DNA of 9,797 nucleotides from an uncultured Bacilli bacterium (GCA_947588795.1 CANPZJ010000029.1:1-9797), one strand, 5' to 3'. Shown: positions 1-6,583, counted from the stretch's first letter. Numbers and translations are program-made. The notes: a model not told the origin generated them from the sequence alone.

Positions 1-39
1 TAGTTGCTCATCAATATATAATTATGTTGTCATTATACA

Positions 40-1239
40 TTATTTAGCACACCTATGCAAATAGTGATTTTTAAATTTATAAGGATTGTCTTTAATAAAA
101 TCATCGATAATATTTCTATGTTCCCATAAATATTCATTAATTGGATATAAATCCATTGGATCAATACCATTTTGTTTATATATTTTTTTAATACTACTTA
201 AATGGTGTTTATTATTAATATATTCTAGAAGAGCAAAATATAATTTATAAAATAATTTAGCATCTTCTCTTTTTAAATGAGCATTATTTTGACCACCTTT
301 AAATTCTAAATCTAACTTTTCTCCCTTTTTTAATTCTTTTTGATAATTTTTCGGTGTAAAACCATTTAAAGCTCCACTTGGCATTTCATCTAAAGCATCC
401 TTTATAATTTGAATTAAATTATTATCATCAATAAATAAACCTAAATTATCATAATCATAAAGTAATCTCGCATTATCAATAACTCGAAAATAAAAATCTT
501 TTATATTTAATTTACTTATCTCATCATACATTTTTTTTACTTTAGGATTGCGAATAGGAAAACCATAATAAAATATATCATAATTATCTCTAATATCTGA
601 TTTAAAAGTACCTGCCATACCGACTTCTTTTCTTCTTAAAAAAAGTTCATCTAATTCATCCCAATATTCGCGATAAAATAATTCTTCTTCCTCTAAATCA
701 TGAAAATCAATCATATGATAATCAACATAAAAATGAAATAATGGATGAGCTAAATAGGCATTAAAAGCCTCTTCATTCATATGAAACATACTACTCATCA
801 TACTTTGAAATGCTTTAGTTAACATATTACCATTAATTTTAATAACACTAACCATAAAAGTAACTAGTTCATTTTCAACTTTTTTGTTTGCTTTATTATA
901 CATAGCTAGTGCTTTAGTAACATTATCTTCTTGCTCTTCATATACACTTAATGTTACTTTACTAAATATTGCCTTCTTATTAAGTTCATTTATTTCCCAT
1001 TCATATTTTTTTAAATCATCTTTAGTTAATTCATTATCTTGAATATATTTTAAAAATAATAATTCTCTTTCTGTACATATACGATATAAATATCCTTCTT
1101 GTTTATATTCAGAAATAATACTATCTAACATTTTATCTCTAGTTATACTATCATAGTATTTAATATCATATACTAAAGAATTATACATATCATATACTAA
1201 TTCTTTTGGCATTTTCTTATATTCATCTTTTAATTTCAT
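40..1239 (-). CDS. Hypothetical soluble protein, 399 aa
   Basis: I do not recognise this family. The product is charged, rich in Lys, Glu, Asp, Tyr and Asn, with no signal peptide or clear membrane segment, so a cytoplasmic location is likely. The first 50 residues look helical (KELVYDMYNSL, then DKMLDSIISEY) and vaguely recall small SAP or Rho-N-like helical modules; that is only an impression. The middle (about 150-230) is rich in aromatic and acidic residues. The C-terminal part (about 330-390) again looks helical, ends in a basic His/Cys-containing tail, and has no recognisable catalytic motif. It lies downstream of the spoVA operon but is separated from it by a strong terminator and has its own sigma-A-like promoter, so co-transcription with spoVA is unlikely. 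The ATG at 1239 is the first residue of the helical region; the Shine-Dalgarno upstream is weak (AGAAG, with a purine-rich AAGGAAGG further away). Confidence 0.75.
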   Translation of the reverse strand: MKLKDEYKKMPKELVYDMYNSLVYDIKYYDSITRDKMLDSIISEYKQEGYLYRICTERELLFLKYIQDNELTKDDLKKYEWEINELNKKAIFSKVTLSVYEEQEDNVTKALAMYNKANKKVENELVTFMVSVIKINGNMLTKAFQSMMSSMFHMNEEAFNAYLAHPLFHFYVDYHMIDFHDLEEEELFYREYWDELDELFLRRKEVGMAGTFKSDIRDNYDIFYYGFPIRNPKVKKMYDEISKLNIKDFYFRVIDNARLLYDYDNLGLFIDDNNLIQIIKDALDEMPSGALNGFTPKNYQKELKKGEKLDLEFKGGQNNAHLKREDAKLFYKLYFALLEYINNKHHLSSIKKIYKQNGIDPMDLYPINEYLWEHRNIIDDFIKDNPYKFKNHYLHRCAK

Positions 1240-1268
1240 TTACTTCTAAAGTTTCCTTCCTTAACTAG

Positions 1269-1297
1269 ATTATATTATATATTGGTTTTATAAGCAA
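1269..1297 (-). promoter_or_regulatory. Sigma-A-like promoter for the 399-aa gene
   Basis: On the minus strand TTGCTT (1292-1297) is followed by a 17-base spacer and a perfect TATAAT (1269-1274). The -35 matches the consensus at only three of six positions. The site lies about 30 bases upstream of the ATG and just past the spoVA terminator, where an independent promoter would be expected. The region is very AT-rich, so chance -10 matches are possible. Confidence 0.5.
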
Positions 1298-1299
1298 TT

Positions 1300-1330
1300 A
1301 AAAAAACAAACTAATTTACTTAGTCTGTTT
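1300..1330 (-). terminator. Rho-independent terminator after spoVAE
   Basis: The minus strand has an 11-bp stem (AAACAGACTAA, loop GTAAA, TTAGTTTGTTT) with one G-U pair, running directly into a run of T (1300-1306). It starts three bases past the spoVAE stop codon and closes the sporulation block. Confidence 0.85.
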
Positions 1331-1333
1331 TTA

Positions 1334-1681
1334 TTAGTCTCTTGCTTTAAATATCATAGTAAAGACAAAAGAGAAAACTACTACACTAACTATTGCTATA
1401 CCAGATGAACATAATAGTTGGGAAAAAAGTCCTAAAACTCCAGCTTCTTCATAACCAGCAAGACCTGCTGAATAAAGCATATGACCAAAGTTAGAAATTA
1501 GAACTGTGGCACCAGAACCAGCCCAAGCAATTATCTTATCGTAAATACCAAAGAAAGATAATAAGGCACCGATTACCGTTACACCACTCGTAATATGTCC
1601 TGGGGTAAGCTTAGTATTATCCAGTACTACTTGGCAAATTAGACAAACTATCCCTGCAAAGATAAAGGCTTTAATATACAT
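1334..1681 (-). CDS. spoVAE: Stage V sporulation protein AE (SpoVAE)
   Basis: Integral membrane subunit of the SpoVA complex in the forespore inner membrane, which takes up Ca-dipicolinic acid during sporulation and releases it at germination. The 115-residue length fits the SpoVAE/SpoVAEb family. About four hydrophobic segments are visible (roughly residues 3-20, 29-47, 53-70 and 92-110). The family-like loop TPGHITSGVTVIGA is at 26-39, and a Gly-rich GSGATVLISNFGHML region at 55-69. The ATG at 1681 has a strong GGAGGT Shine-Dalgarno placed within the last codons of spoVAD. The gap to spoVAD is one base, so the two are translated from one message. It is the last gene before a strong terminator. 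The operon has only the AC, AD and AE genes, as in clostridia, without the extra spoVAA, AB and AF genes of Bacillus subtilis. Confidence 0.93.
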   Translation of the reverse strand: MYIKAFIFAGIVCLICQVVLDNTKLTPGHITSGVTVIGALLSFFGIYDKIIAWAGSGATVLISNFGHMLYSAGLAGYEEAGVLGLFSQLLCSSGIAIVSVVVFSFVFTMIFKARD

Positions 1682-1682
1682 T

Positions 1683-2657
1683 TTACATTACCTCCAAACT
1701 AACAGCATGGGCAATTGCTGGAATAGGACTTTTTTGATTAACGAAAGTTTTGCTATGTAAAGCACCTGTTCCTATAATTAATATTTTTTTATATTTTCCT
1801 AAAGGAAGTATCTTATTAAATAAAACTAAAGGAAGACACGCAGGACCTGAACCACCAGAATACACTTCCTGACTTTTAACATACAATTCACAACCAGCAT
1901 CTAGATACTTTTTAACTTTTAAATTGTATTTTCTTTGCATATATTCTTTAAATATATTACTACCAATACAACCTAAATCACCAGTTAAAATTAAATCATA
2001 ATAATTTATATCTCTTTTTAAGTCAGTTAAATGTTCATATAAAGTACGAGCTGCAGCTGGAGCCATAACTGCTCCTAGGTTATTAGCATCTTTAATCCCC
2101 ATTTCGGTAACTTTGCCAATGGTTGCTGATTCTATTTTTATTTTTCCAACATCTTTTGACATAAGGGTACTAATTGATGCAGTACCTGTAAATGTTGATG
2201 TGTGGGGTTTTGGAGAGCCATACTCAATCGGATAACGAAATTGTCTTTCTGCCGTTAAATTATGACTACTTGTAATACTGAGTGCTCTTTTGATATCTTT
2301 ATTTTCAATAAACATACTTGATACTATTAAAGATTCCGGAAAAGTAGCACAAGCACTATATATACCTAATAGAGAGATTGGCATATTTATACAAGCATAA
2401 TTTGTAGCTGTTATCTGGTCAAGTAAATCACCACCAACAATAATATCAACATTTTCATACTTTAATTTATTTCTTTCTAAAAGTCTTTGCATTACTACAC
2501 TTTGCATTTTCGCTTCCGCTTTTTCAAAAGTCTTTTCCCCAAAATAATAATCGTCCATAGTGATGTCTAACTTTTTAAGTCTACTATTACTTTCAAGGGG
2601 TCCTGTTATCGTAAACCAATCATTTAAATAAACATTATTAAATTTTAAACTAGCCAT
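1683..2657 (-). CDS. spoVAD: Stage V sporulation protein AD (SpoVAD)
   Basis: Soluble, thiolase-fold subunit of the SpoVA dipicolinate channel, which in studied spores binds dipicolinic acid. At 324 residues it is close to the B. subtilis protein (about 338). Recognisable parts are the opening FNNVYLNDWFTITGPLES, the thiolase-like cysteine in GIYSACATFPESL (Cys103), the SSHNLTAERQFRYP stretch (130-143), GTASISTL (158-165), LTGDLGCIGSN (224-234) and the C-terminal YSGGSGPACLP (266-276) and GTGALHSKT motifs. There is no membrane segment, as expected for this subunit. Its start overlaps the end of spoVAC by eight bases, which indicates translational coupling. The family is not thought to be an active thiolase despite the fold; the role here is inferred from homology and operon position. 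Confidence 0.95.
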   Translation of the reverse strand: MASLKFNNVYLNDWFTITGPLESNSRLKKLDITMDDYYFGEKTFEKAEAKMQSVVMQRLLERNKLKYENVDIIVGGDLLDQITATNYACINMPISLLGIYSACATFPESLIVSSMFIENKDIKRALSITSSHNLTAERQFRYPIEYGSPKPHTSTFTGTASISTLMSKDVGKIKIESATIGKVTEMGIKDANNLGAVMAPAAARTLYEHLTDLKRDINYYDLILTGDLGCIGSNIFKEYMQRKYNLKVKKYLDAGCELYVKSQEVYSGGSGPACLPLVLFNKILPLGKYKKILIIGTGALHSKTFVNQKSPIPAIAHAVSLEVM

Positions 2658-3087
2658 ATAACGCCACCTTTATCAAAATAAGAAAGAAAGCACTTAAAAT
2701 ACCATAAAGGATAACGGAACCAGCAAGTTTAAAAATATTGGCTCCTATTCCAGTAACTAACCCATCTTTTTTGTAATCAAGGGCAGCACTTTGGACACTA
2801 TGGGCAAACCCAGTTGTTGGAATAATTAGTCCACATTTACATTTGGCTACCCAATTATCAAATTTGCCAATTGCAGTCATAAATGTTGCAAAAAGGATAA
2901 GAATAAATGCCAACCAAGCACAAGAATCAACTCTGGATAAGCCAAAAGATTCCATTAAGATATTGACGATCACTTCCCCAATAAAACCAACACTACCACC
3001 GACTAAAAAAGCAACACCGGCATTACGAAGTTTTGGCTCTTTAGGTGAAAGTTCTTTTACTAACTTTTGATATTCATCTTTATTCAT
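2650..3087 (-). CDS. spoVAC: Stage V sporulation protein AC (SpoVAC)
   Basis: Membrane channel subunit of the SpoVA dipicolinate transporter. In B. subtilis SpoVAC has been described as a mechanosensitive channel. The 145-residue length matches the family (about 150). A charged N-terminal tail (EYQKLVKELSPKEPK) precedes hydrophobic segments at about 23-45, 56-75 and 113-142, with the characteristic GKFDNW (74-79) and IPTTGFAHSVQSAALDYKKDG (89-109) regions between them. The ATG at 3087 has a TGGTGAA Shine-Dalgarno at 3094-3100. A consensus sigma-G promoter lies in the 47-base gap after sigF, so spoVAC is probably the first gene of a late forespore operon as well as part of read-through from sigF. 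Confidence 0.95.
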   Translation of the reverse strand: MNKDEYQKLVKELSPKEPKLRNAGVAFLVGGSVGFIGEVIVNILMESFGLSRVDSCAWLAFILILFATFMTAIGKFDNWVAKCKCGLIIPTTGFAHSVQSAALDYKKDGLVTGIGANIFKLAGSVILYGILSAFFLILIKVALYG

Positions 3088-3104
3088 TTATTTTTCACCA
3101 TTCT

Positions 3105-3134
3105 TATTATGATAAAAAATAATTTTATTTATAC
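3105..3134 (-). promoter_or_regulatory. Sigma-G promoter for spoVAC-AD-AE
   Basis: On the minus strand GTATA (3130-3134) is separated by exactly 18 bases from CATAATA (3105-3111). This matches at every position the sigma-G consensus known from B. subtilis (GHATR, 18 bases, CATWMTA). The -35 begins directly after the sigF stop codon, and the -10 ends 17 bases before the spoVAC ATG, just upstream of its Shine-Dalgarno site. The spoVA operon is a classical sigma-G target, so position and function agree. The sigma-F consensus is related at the -35 but its GG-containing -10 is not seen here. Confidence 0.75.
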
Positions 3135-3776
3135 TTATATTTGTAAATATTCTCGCATTTTATTAATACTTTTCTTCTCGTACCTTGAAACCATTACCTG
3201 GGTCATATTAAGTTTTCTTGCTACTTCACTTTGTGTTAAATCTTCAAAATATCTTGATTTAATAATATCTTGTTCTGCCTTAGATAAAACTTTAAAACTA
3301 TCATCAATTAAGATCTTGGTATCGTAATCAGTACATTCACCAATAGTTTCATAATAACTTCTAACTTCATCAGTATTGTTATCCAAAGATAAAATACTAT
3401 TAGCACTACTCATTGCCATTTCGACGTCTTCAAGGCTTAAACCTAAAAGTTCAGCTATTTCTAAGTTGTTTGGTACTTTACCTAATTTTTGAGCATAAAT
3501 ATATCTTGCTTGTTCAATATTTTTATATAGTTTTAAAATATCTTTACTTATTTTAATATTTTTATTACTTGCTAGAAGATACATTTCGCCAAAAATATAG
3601 TCATGGGCATAAGTCGAAAATTTAGTATTCCCATCCTTATTCCATTTCTTTAAGGCTTTAAGTAGACCAACTACACCAGCTTGATATAAATCATTTTTAT
3701 CAACACCATAGAAATGACTAGCTAACTTCCATATTAGTTTTTCGTTATCTTTTATTATTTTTTCTTCATAGTTCAC
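3135..3776 (-). CDS. sigF: Forespore RNA polymerase sigma factor SigF
   Basis: Sigma-70 family factor directing the first forespore-specific transcription. From the proposed start it is 213 residues. Region 2 contains DLYQAGVVGLLKALKKW (29-45) and KFSTYAHDYIFGEM (52-65), region 3 covers roughly 85-125 (KLGKVPNNLEIAELLGLS), and the region 4 helix-turn-helix is DLTQSEVARKLNMTQVMVSR (179-198). Identity as sigF rather than sigG rests mainly on its place between spoIIAA and spoVAC. I choose the GTG at 3776 because GAGGTG (3784-3789) lies seven bases upstream; the frame is open only to a TTG at 3791, which would overlap the Shine-Dalgarno. B. subtilis SigF is about 255 residues: the segment before EKLIW that holds the usual NGD-type region 1.2 helix is missing here. 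The spoIIAA stop is 12 bases upstream. No spoIIAB lies between. Confidence 0.9.
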   Translation of the reverse strand: MNYEEKIIKDNEKLIWKLASHFYGVDKNDLYQAGVVGLLKALKKWNKDGNTKFSTYAHDYIFGEMYLLASNKNIKISKDILKLYKNIEQARYIYAQKLGKVPNNLEIAELLGLSLEDVEMAMSSANSILSLDNNTDEVRSYYETIGECTDYDTKILIDDSFKVLSKAEQDIIKSRYFEDLTQSEVARKLNMTQVMVSRYEKKSINKMREYLQI

Positions 3777-3787
3777 CCTTTCACACC

Positions 3788-4114
3788 TCAAATCAAATTT
3801 AAGGCAGATTTTTCATTTGGCACTACTTTTAATTTTAAAGATTTTAAGGCTATACTTAGGTTTGAAGGCATATGACATATAAGTATAATTCCTTTATTTT
3901 TTCTCATGGTGCATTTTAATCTTAACATGGCATCAATTCCGGACCCATCAATACTTTTTAACTTAGCTAAATTAATAATTAATATTTTTATCTTATGTTT
4001 AGCTAGTACAGGATTTAAATAGTTATTAAGTTTATAACAACACTTTCTTTTTAAATCACCATTTAAACGTATAAAAAGTATCTTATGCTTATACTCCATA
4101 TCCATTTTTAACAT
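3788..4114 (-). CDS. spoIIAA: Anti-sigma-F factor antagonist SpoIIAA (STAS domain)
   Basis: Single STAS-domain protein. In studied spore formers the dephosphorylated form binds the anti-sigma kinase SpoIIAB and so releases sigma-F in the forespore. From the chosen start it has 108 residues (B. subtilis about 117). The hallmark SIDGSGIDAML (54-64) places the phosphorylatable serine at residue 58 after Asp56, the same numbering as B. subtilis Ser58; the preceding serine of the usual DSSG is Gly57. Beta strands KILFIRLNGD and IKILIINLA precede it and GIILIC follows. The ATG at 4114 is preferred over a possible start at 4144 because AGGTGA stands just upstream of it and the earlier residues (FYIIIAGEC) would be the leader and Shine-Dalgarno read as protein. 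The next gene is sigF, with no spoIIAB between them. Confidence 0.88.
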   Translation of the reverse strand: MLKMDMEYKHKILFIRLNGDLKRKCCYKLNNYLNPVLAKHKIKILIINLAKLKSIDGSGIDAMLRLKCTMRKNKGIILICHMPSNLSIALKSLKLKVVPNEKSALNLI

Positions 4115-4153
4115 ACATTCACCTGCTATTATAATATAGAACAAAATTAAATA

Positions 4154-4183
4154 ATTTTAAACAACTTCGACAAATAATGTCAA
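4154..4183 (-). promoter_or_regulatory. spoIIA promoter with a perfect Spo0A box
   Basis: On the minus strand a perfect -35 TTGACA (4178-4183) is followed after 18 bases by TAAAAT (4154-4159), a good sigma-A-type promoter about 40 bases ahead of spoIIAA. Inside the spacer is TGTCGAA (4166-4172), the exact core of the Spo0A box. One helical turn upstream TTTGACATTA resembles a degenerate second box. No sigma-H-type promoter, which drives this operon in B. subtilis, is apparent. A box between -35 and -10 is unusual for activation, so the true -10 may lie further downstream (for example TTTAAT at 4146-4151). Confidence 0.55.
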
Positions 4184-4214
4184 AAAAAATGACTAGTTAT
4201 TTTGAACTAATCAT
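4182..4214 (-). terminator. Terminator overlapping the nuclease stop codon
   Basis: The minus strand reads ATGATTAGTT, loop CAAAAT, AACTAGTCAT, then a run of T. The stem is 10 bp with one wobble pair. The TAG stop codon (4207-4209) lies within the first arm, and the T run flows directly into the TTGACA box of the spoIIA promoter. Confidence 0.8.
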
Positions 4215-5031
4215 TCTTTTTCAACTTTAAAATTTCTTTTTTAGAAAGTCCAGTAGCTTTTTCAATTTTTTTGACTGGCATAGCCATATTTAGTAAATTT
4301 TTTGCTACATTAACTACACCTTTATCATAGCCTTCTAATTTACCAAGTAATTTCATTTCATCATCTCTTGAAATGGTTTTAGTATAAGTTCCATCTGCAT
4401 TAAAGATAAACACTTTATCACTCACTTCCTTTACATACTTATCCACTTTACTTAAATTTTCGAGTTCTCTAGCATTTGCTCCCAACATTACTAAATAGAT
4501 ATGTTCTTTATTTCCTTTGATATTTTTATCATAACATAATTCTTTGTATCTATCTACATTAATATCAATGATACAGAAATAATCAGTATATTTTTCTCTT
4601 AAAGTATCTTCCCATATATGAAATATTTTCTTAGGTCTTTTACTTTTATCATTATGATTAATATTTATTTGGATTGTTTTAATTTTTCTATTAGTGATGT
4701 CTTTAATACTTTCTTCATAAATGGAAGCATAATAACTTAAATTTCTTAGTTTAATACTTTCTGAATAATTAGTATTAATTTCCACATTGATTAAAGTATC
4801 ATCATCCGTATAAATTAAAACATCTAAAATATTTACTTTATGTAATTTATTTTTAACCGGTCTTTCATTAGTCATAAATTTCATAATATGAACATCACTA
4901 TCTAGGATATCAGATAAAATTAATTCTAATACTTTAGGATTATCAGGATCAGCCAAAATGCTTTTAAAAACTCTGTCATACTTTAGGTTGTAAAACTCTT
5001 TGGTGTTAATTTCAAAAAAACCTCCTTTCAC
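4207..5031 (-). CDS. Rpn/PDDEXK_2-type nuclease (putative transposase)
   Basis: Resembles the PD-(D/E)XK nuclease family annotated as PDDEXK_2 or Rpn 'recombination-promoting nuclease/putative transposase'. The N-terminus FYNLKYDRVFKSILAD (13-28) is typical. The predicted active site is Asp70 in NILDVLI and Glu84 in VEIN, where Asn86 takes the place of the common Gln or Lys. The conserved RNLSYYASIYEESI follows at 96-109. The C-terminal GYDKGVVNVAKNLLNMAMPVKKIEKATGLSKKEI (234-267) is the usual helical tail of these proteins. The start is uncertain: the only ordinary in-frame start is GTG at 5031, directly after an in-frame TAA, but its next codons (KGG) are the strong Shine-Dalgarno AAAGGAGG (5021-5028). 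Ten bases past this is an ATT codon at 5010, where homologues would be expected to begin. Such genes are often multicopy and mobile; I see no terminal repeats here. Cellular function is unproven. Confidence 0.8.
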   Translation of the reverse strand: MKGGFFEINTKEFYNLKYDRVFKSILADPDNPKVLELILSDILDSDVHIMKFMTNERPVKNKLHKVNILDVLIYTDDDTLINVEINTNYSESIKLRNLSYYASIYEESIKDITNRKIKTIQININHNDKSKRPKKIFHIWEDTLREKYTDYFCIIDINVDRYKELCYDKNIKGNKEHIYLVMLGANARELENLSKVDKYVKEVSDKVFIFNADGTYTKTISRDDEMKLLGKLEGYDKGVVNVAKNLLNMAMPVKKIEKATGLSKKEILKLKKND

Positions 5032-5114
5032 TTATATATATAGTAACTTTTTTGCTGATTTCCTTTTTTTCGCGTAAATTTTCACAAAAAATATTCAAAT
5101 TTTTTCTTTTTTGC

Positions 5115-5143
5115 AAAAAAATAACCTCAAAATTGAGATTATT
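5115..5143 (-). terminator. Terminator overlapping the LCP gene stop codon
   Basis: The minus strand has a 10-bp stem (AATAATCTCA, loop ATTT, TGAGGTTATT; one G-U pair) followed by a T run (5115-5119). The TAA stop codon at 5139-5141 is inside the first arm. The roughly 80 bases from here to the next gene hold runs of A and T but no promoter I can defend. Confidence 0.82.
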
Positions 5144-6563
5144 CTAAAACACTATTAATTTTTTCTTTCGCAGTATTAACCATATCTTCATCTGGTATCA
5201 TAACATACAATTTATTTTTACTATATGAATAAGTATAATCATAAGCACCAGTACCATCTAAAGTATAACTATCTATTTGCCAATTTCTTGGACTACTAAT
5301 TTCTTTTTTGATGAAGGCAGTCATTGAACTTTGACTAACATTAGTAACAAAAGCGCCATCTAAAGATTTTAAAAGTTTATTATAAGATGTGATTATTTCT
5401 TTACTTCTCGCTTTATTCATAATGGCCTCTAGTACTTTAATTTGATTCTTACCCCTGCCGATATCTCCACCAGTAACATGTTTTCTATCTCTTACAAAAG
5501 ACAAAGCTCTTTCCCCATCTAAATTAACTTCACCTTTTCTAAAAGTAATATTTTCATTAGTAGTAAATGTTTCATCATTATAAACAGTTATACCATGGAG
5601 GGCATCAACTACTTTAATAACAGAAGTAAAATTAACTTTAACATAATAATTTATATCAATATCAAGTAAATGTTCAAGAGCATAAATAGATGAATTTACG
5701 CCATAAATACCAGCATGAGTTAATTTATCTTTCATTTTATTATTATTAATATTGACATAATAATCACGAGGTATCCAAGTAATTAATATCTTTTCTGTTT
5801 TAGGATTAACTGTTATTACCATGTTAACATCACTTCTAGATACGGCATTAATTTTACCATAAGTATCAATTCCACTTACAAAAACATTGAAGGGTTCAGT
5901 ATTTATATTAACCGCATCTTGTAAGTTTTTAATACTATTTTTTATTTCTATTTGATAAATACTTTTTAATCTATTAAAATAATCATCATTATTTTCTTCT
6001 AATATAGCTAGTTCACTATCTTCTAAGATAATTGCTACAATATTATTATTTATTAAATCTTCTACTAATTCATTACTATCTTCATATTCTTGATATTTTA
6101 CTTTAACTTTTTTGTTTAATTTTGTCTTTGCATCTTTAATGGTTTCATCATTTTTATTAATACCTACTTCTTTATTTTTAACATCTCTAATATCATCATA
6201 TTCACTATCATTTAAGACTACAACATTATAATTTTTTAAAGCAAAATTACCATCAGTTACATTAAATAAAAACCCTATTGTATTATATAAATAAATTGCA
6301 ATAAAAGTAAAAGCACCAATAATTAAAGTACTAAAGAAATAGCCAATAATTCGAAATCCTTTTTTACGACTAAAATTAAATAATATTAAAATACCACTTA
6401 TAAATAAAGTAATTAATAAAATAATAATACTTGTAATTAAAGGTAAAACATTTAAATAAAATAAACCACCAAAAAATATTAATATAGCCACTAATAATAA
6501 GATAGTTATAATTTTATTAATTTTTCTTTTTTTTCTTTTATACTTTTTTACTACTTTTTCCAT
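5139..6563 (-). CDS. LytR-CpsA-Psr (LCP) family membrane protein
   Basis: LCP enzymes transfer polyisoprenoid-linked glycopolymers (teichoic acid or capsule) to peptidoglycan on the outer face of the membrane. A basic cytoplasmic N-terminus (KKYKRKKRK) precedes three hydrophobic helices at about 17-37, 40-62 and 71-95. The LCP domain covers about 225-385: FNVFVSGID, RSDVNMVITVNP (243-254) and IPRDYYV (264-270), then GERALSFVRDRK (350-361) and GGDIGRGKNQ (365-374), holding the Arg and Asp residues that bind the lipid pyrophosphate. Between the helices and the LCP domain, residues 110-210 (NYNVVVLNDSEYDDI, DVKNKEVGI, VEDLINNNIVAIIL) look like a lobe of a periplasmic solute-binding protein fold; this is inference. 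The ATG at 6563 has AAGGAG (6571-6576) and an extended -10 promoter. It stands alone between terminators, so the target polymer is unknown. Confidence 0.9.
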   Translation of the reverse strand: MEKVVKKYKRKKRKINKIITILLLVAILIFFGGLFYLNVLPLITSIIILLITLFISGILILFNFSRKKGFRIIGYFFSTLIIGAFTFIAIYLYNTIGFLFNVTDGNFALKNYNVVVLNDSEYDDIRDVKNKEVGINKNDETIKDAKTKLNKKVKVKYQEYEDSNELVEDLINNNIVAIILEDSELAILEENNDDYFNRLKSIYQIEIKNSIKNLQDAVNINTEPFNVFVSGIDTYGKINAVSRSDVNMVITVNPKTEKILITWIPRDYYVNINNNKMKDKLTHAGIYGVNSSIYALEHLLDIDINYYVKVNFTSVIKVVDALHGITVYNDETFTTNENITFRKGEVNLDGERALSFVRDRKHVTGGDIGRGKNQIKVLEAIMNKARSKEIITSYNKLLKSLDGAFVTNVSQSSMTAFIKKEISSPRNWQIDSYTLDGTGAYDYTYSYSKNKLYVMIPDEDMVNTAKEKINSVLE

Positions 6564-6583
6564 GAGTAATCTCCTTAAATAAA

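Noticed and set aside
1..39. Terminator downstream of the 399-aa gene
   Set aside because: The AT-rich stretch has only imperfect self-complementarity and no clear T run in this window; it may lie beyond the edge.
2843..3327. Two plus-strand open frames over spoVAC and the end of sigF
   Set aside because: They are antisense to well-recognised sporulation genes, have no family resemblance and no convincing ribosome binding sites.
3777..3791. TTG start for SigF at 3791
   Set aside because: It would overlap the GAGGTG that serves the GTG at 3776 and has no site of its own at good spacing.
4115..4144. Longer start for SpoIIAA at 4144 (extra FYIIIAGEC)
   Set aside because: The added codons include the AGGTGA ribosome binding site of the ATG at 4114 and have no counterpart in the family.
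4115..4206. Sigma-H promoter ahead of spoIIAA, as in B. subtilis
   Set aside because: No RAGGAWWT-type box with a GAAT-type box at proper spacing was found; GAAT occurs only within the ribosome binding site region.
4207..5031. Complete insertion sequence around the nuclease gene
   Set aside because: No terminal inverted repeats or target duplications are visible; flanking hairpins are ordinary terminators.
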